Part shown: piece by piece, positions 6,042 to 8,032 of the stretch
How the letters are laid out: each line of letters begins with the position of its first letter
How positions within the stretch are numbered: position 1 is the first letter of the stretch
Source of the DNA: JALYGK01 sp036259835
GTDB taxonomy: Bacteria; Actinomycetota; UBA4738
NCBI GenBank assembly: GCA_036259835.1
Contig: DATABA010000155.1
Coordinates: forward strand, 1 to 8,032
Length of the DNA: 8,032 nt
Direction of reading: 5' to 3'
The notes under the pieces: generated by a model
Databases searched by the model: none
Told to the model about the DNA's origin: nothing
Seen by the model: the letters and a program-made list of their open reading frames with translations, nothing else
Made by a program: the position numbers and the translations under genes

Positions 6042-6992
6042 ATGCGAGTGACGGTGGTCGGAAGCGGTTTTGTCGGTGCGACGACGGCGATGCGGGTCGT
6101 CCAGAAAGGCCTGGCGGACGACGTCGTGATGATCGACATCGTCGAGGGGTTGCCACAGGGGCTCTCTCTGGACATGCGGCAGTCCGCTCCGATTGAGGGG
6201 TTCGAGCCGAACATCCGCGGAACGAACGATTACGCCGATACCGCCGGGTCCGACGTGGTGGTCATCACGGCTGGACTGCCGAGGCAGCCGGGCATGAGCC
6301 GGATGGACCTGCTTGAGAAGAATGCCGGGATCGTCCGAGACGTGGTGGAGCGAGTCGTGGCCGTCTCCCCAGACGGAATCCTGATCGTGGTGACGAACCC
6401 GCTCGACGAGATGACGTTTCTCGCGGCGGAGGTGTCGGGGTTTCCTCGCGAACGGGTCATGGGAATGGCCGGGGTGCTCGACTCGGCGCGCCTTCGCGCG
6501 TTTATCGCCGCGGAGCTGGGCGTCTCGCCGGCGAAGGTGGAGGCGATGACGCTCGGGTCGCACGGGGAGGCGATGATCCCGCTTCCCAGGCACGCCACCG
6601 TGGAGGGACGTCCGCTGACGGAGCTGGTGGATGAGGCGACGCTCGACCGCCTGTACCAACGCACGCGAGACGCCGGTGCGGAGATCGTCGCCTTCCTGAA
6701 AAAGGGGAGCGCGTATTACGCCCCGTCGGCCGCGATCGCCCAGATGGTGAACGCCATCGCCGGGAATACTCGCGAGGTGTTGCCGGTCTGCGCCTGGTGC
6801 ACCGGACAGTACGGGATTCGCGATGTGTACGTGGGGGTGCCTGGGCGGCTGGGCCGCGGCGGCGTCGAGGAGATCGTGGAGCTGGATCTCAATGAAGACG
6901 AGACCGCCGCGCTTCGAGAAGCAGCCGAAGGAATCCGCGCGAAGTGCGCCGATCTCAAGGGGTTTCTGCCAAATGAGCGAAGACACAATTGA
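6042..6992 (+). CDS. mdh: Malate dehydrogenase (LDH-like type)
   Basis: The 316-residue protein is a full-length NAD-linked malate dehydrogenase of the LDH-like group, interconverting malate and oxaloacetate in the TCA cycle. The Rossmann fold opens with GSGFVG (7-12), and D32 in MIDI fits NAD rather than NADP. The mobile loop reads GLPRQPGMSR: R81 at the specificity position marks malate (lactate dehydrogenases have glutamine), and R87 is the catalytic-loop arginine. The catalytic pair D147 with R150 in VLDSARLR and H174 in LGSHGEAM are in place, as is the conserved VTNPLD. The ATG follows a good GGAGGG site. Its last 20 bases overlap the downstream cupin gene in another frame, implying coupled translation. 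It is the third TCA enzyme in the window. Confidence 0.95.
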   Translation: MRVTVVGSGFVGATTAMRVVQKGLADDVVMIDIVEGLPQGLSLDMRQSAPIEGFEPNIRGTNDYADTAGSDVVVITAGLPRQPGMSRMDLLEKNAGIVRDVVERVVAVSPDGILIVVTNPLDEMTFLAAEVSGFPRERVMGMAGVLDSARLRAFIAAELGVSPAKVEAMTLGSHGEAMIPLPRHATVEGRPLTELVDEATLDRLYQRTRDAGAEIVAFLKKGSAYYAPSAAIAQMVNAIAGNTREVLPVCAWCTGQYGIRDVYVGVPGRLGRGGVEEIVELDLNEDETAALREAAEGIRAKCADLKGFLPNERRHN

Positions 6993-7299
6993 TCTCAACG
7001 CGCTCGCCGAAGGAATCAGGGAGCCATGGCAGCGAGTCGACGTTGTTTCGGTCAACGACGCAATCGTTCGAATGGCCATGGCTCATGGGGAGTTCCCGTG
7101 GCATCACCACGAGGAGGACGAGTTTTTCCTGTGCTGGTCGGGAAGCCTCAGAATCGAACGTGAGGGTGAGGATTCCGTCTCGCTATCGCCCGGCCAGGTA
7201 TTCGTCGTCCCCAGAGGCGTCCGCCATCGTCCTGTTGCAGACGAGCCTGCCGTGGCCGTGATGATCGAGAGGCCGGAAACCAAGCAGTACGGGGAGTGA
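6973..7299 (+). CDS. Small single-domain cupin
   Basis: The 108-residue protein is one cupin barrel with both classic metal-site motifs. Motif 1 runs from G39 to G57 and fits G-x-n-HxH-x3-E-x6-G, with H44, H46 and E50. Motif 2, GQVFVVPRGVRH (74-85), fits G-x5-PxG-x2-H and supplies H85; the asparagine often ending this motif is absent. The three histidines and the glutamate would bind one metal ion in a cytoplasmic protein. Small cupins of this kind include isomerases, dioxygenases and binding proteins, and nothing here fixes the reaction. The ATG at 6973 has AAGGGG (6957-6962) 10 bases upstream inside the mdh end, and this start gives a natural length; longer in-frame starts would lie deep inside mdh. 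The amine oxidase begins 2 bases after its stop. Confidence 0.87.
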   Translation: MSEDTIDLNALAEGIREPWQRVDVVSVNDAIVRMAMAHGEFPWHHHEEDEFFLCWSGSLRIEREGEDSVSLSPGQVFVVPRGVRHRPVADEPAVAVMIERPETKQYGE

Positions 7300-7301
7300 G
7301 C

Positions 7302-8032
7302 ATGGACGCGGATGTCGTGGTTGTGGGCGCTGGCCTGGCCGGGCTGACGGCGGCCCGTGACCTTGTGGCTGCCGGGTTTTCGCCGGTGGTTCTGGAGGCT
7401 CGAGGTCGTGTCGGGGGTCGGACCCTCAACCAGGACATCGGCGATGGCAAGGTCGTCGAGCTGGGTGGCCAGTGGATCGGACCGACACAGGACCGAGTGG
7501 CGAAGCTGGCCGCCGAGCTCGGCTTGGAAACGTTCCCAACGTACGACGAAGGGAAGCGGGTGGTCTTCGTCGACGAGCGGCGCCTCGAATACAAGGGTGA
7601 CTACCCGAGACGGATCAATCCGCTCGTGCTGGCGGATTTCGGTCAGGCATTGATGCGGATTGAGCGGTTGGCGAAACGCGTGCCGCTGGAGAAGCCGTGG
7701 ACGGCCCCCAAGGCGAAGGAGTGGGATGCCCAAACGTTCGAGACGTGGGTGCGAAGGAACACGCGAACGCGGGACGCCCGGCGCTTCTTTCAGGCGACCG
7801 TTGAGGGTGTCTACTCCACCGAGATGTCGAACCTTTCGCTGCTCCATTTCCTGTTCTATGCGCATTCCGGGGGGAGCCTGGAGAAGCTGATCGGAGTAAG
7901 GGGGGCTGCGCAGCAGGATCGGCTCGTCGGGGGTTCCCAGCTGTTGGCGATCGAGATGGCGCGGGCGCTGGGCGATTCGGTTCGGCTCCGGGTTCCGGTG
8001 CGGCGCATCCGACAGTTCGATGGTGGCGTGGC
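7302..8032 (+). CDS. Flavin monoamine oxidase family protein (5' part, runs off the window)
   Basis: An open frame of 243 codons continues past the right edge without a stop. The N-terminus is the FAD-binding fold of the amine oxidase family: VVVVGAGLAGLTAARDL with GxGxxG at 9-14, E33 in VVLEARGRVGGRT for the FAD ribose, the GGRT turn at 39-42, and ELGGQWIGPTQDRV (54-67). VGGSQLLAIEM near 209-219 matches the segment before the second FAD strand. Members oxidise primary amines such as putrescine or tyramine, releasing aldehyde, ammonia and hydrogen peroxide; related members act on amino acids or desaturate carotenoids. The C-terminal half, with the substrate cage and any flavin-linking cysteine, is outside the window, so the substrate is unknown. 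The ATG has GGGGAG 5 bases upstream. It is 2 bases after the cupin gene and probably in the same transcript. Confidence 0.9.
   Translation, partial: MDADVVVVGAGLAGLTAARDLVAAGFSPVVLEARGRVGGRTLNQDIGDGKVVELGGQWIGPTQDRVAKLAAELGLETFPTYDEGKRVVFVDERRLEYKGDYPRRINPLVLADFGQALMRIERLAKRVPLEKPWTAPKAKEWDAQTFETWVRRNTRTRDARRFFQATVEGVYSTEMSNLSLLHFLFYAHSGGSLEKLIGVRGAAQQDRLVGGSQLLAIEMARALGDSVRLRVPVRRIRQFDGGV

Noticed and set aside
6042..6992. L-lactate dehydrogenase instead of malate dehydrogenase
   Set aside because: The substrate-specificity position holds arginine (R81 in PRQPGMSR), as in malate dehydrogenases, not the glutamine of lactate dehydrogenases.
5214..7079. A 621-codon open frame on the minus strand across pilT, mdh and the cupin
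   Set aside because: It is an antisense shadow caused by high GC and third-position bias. It runs through two unmistakable enzymes, has no recognisable domain, and its product is a histidine- and arginine-rich low-complexity sequence.

Overview
This is an 8,032-base window of high-GC bacterial chromosome with dense, operon-like gene packing and no mobile element, RNA gene or CRISPR array that I can see. GTG and TTG starts, strong AGGAGG-type ribosome binding sites, and the style of the MFS, PilT and malate dehydrogenase proteins suggest a free-living high-GC bacterium, plausibly a soil actinomycete-type lineage (Actinomycetota or a neighbouring phylum). That assignment is inference from protein style, not proven here.

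Layout. The left edge holds the last ~62 codons of a methylenetetrahydrofolate reductase (metF-like, + strand), followed 12 bases later by an MFS-type membrane transporter (204-1451, +). The transporter converges on a leftward three-gene unit: an unrecognised 196-aa protein (3644-3054), a citrate synthase (3051-1909) and a two-CBS-domain protein (1912-1448). These genes are 2 bases apart and then overlap by 4 bases. The two converging transcription units share a CTAG in which both stop codons lie, so there is no room for a terminator between them.

An 80-base divergent control region (3645-3724) separates the leftward unit from a rightward one: isocitrate dehydrogenase (3725-4810), a PilT-family retraction ATPase (4881-5960), malate dehydrogenase (6042-6992), a small one-domain cupin (6973-7299) and a flavin amine oxidase that runs off the right edge (7302-8032). 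The last three genes overlap or nearly touch.

Functionally the core is a TCA-cycle locus. Malate dehydrogenase makes oxaloacetate, citrate synthase condenses it with acetyl-CoA, and isocitrate dehydrogenase performs the first oxidative decarboxylation. Aconitase is not in the window. The most interesting points are the CBS (adenylate-sensor-type) protein translationally coupled to citrate synthase, the symmetrical divergent promoter/operator candidate between the two TCA units, a short hairpin that could hide the icd ribosome binding site, and the pilT gene between icd and mdh. I see no clearly new defence, mobile or biosynthetic system.
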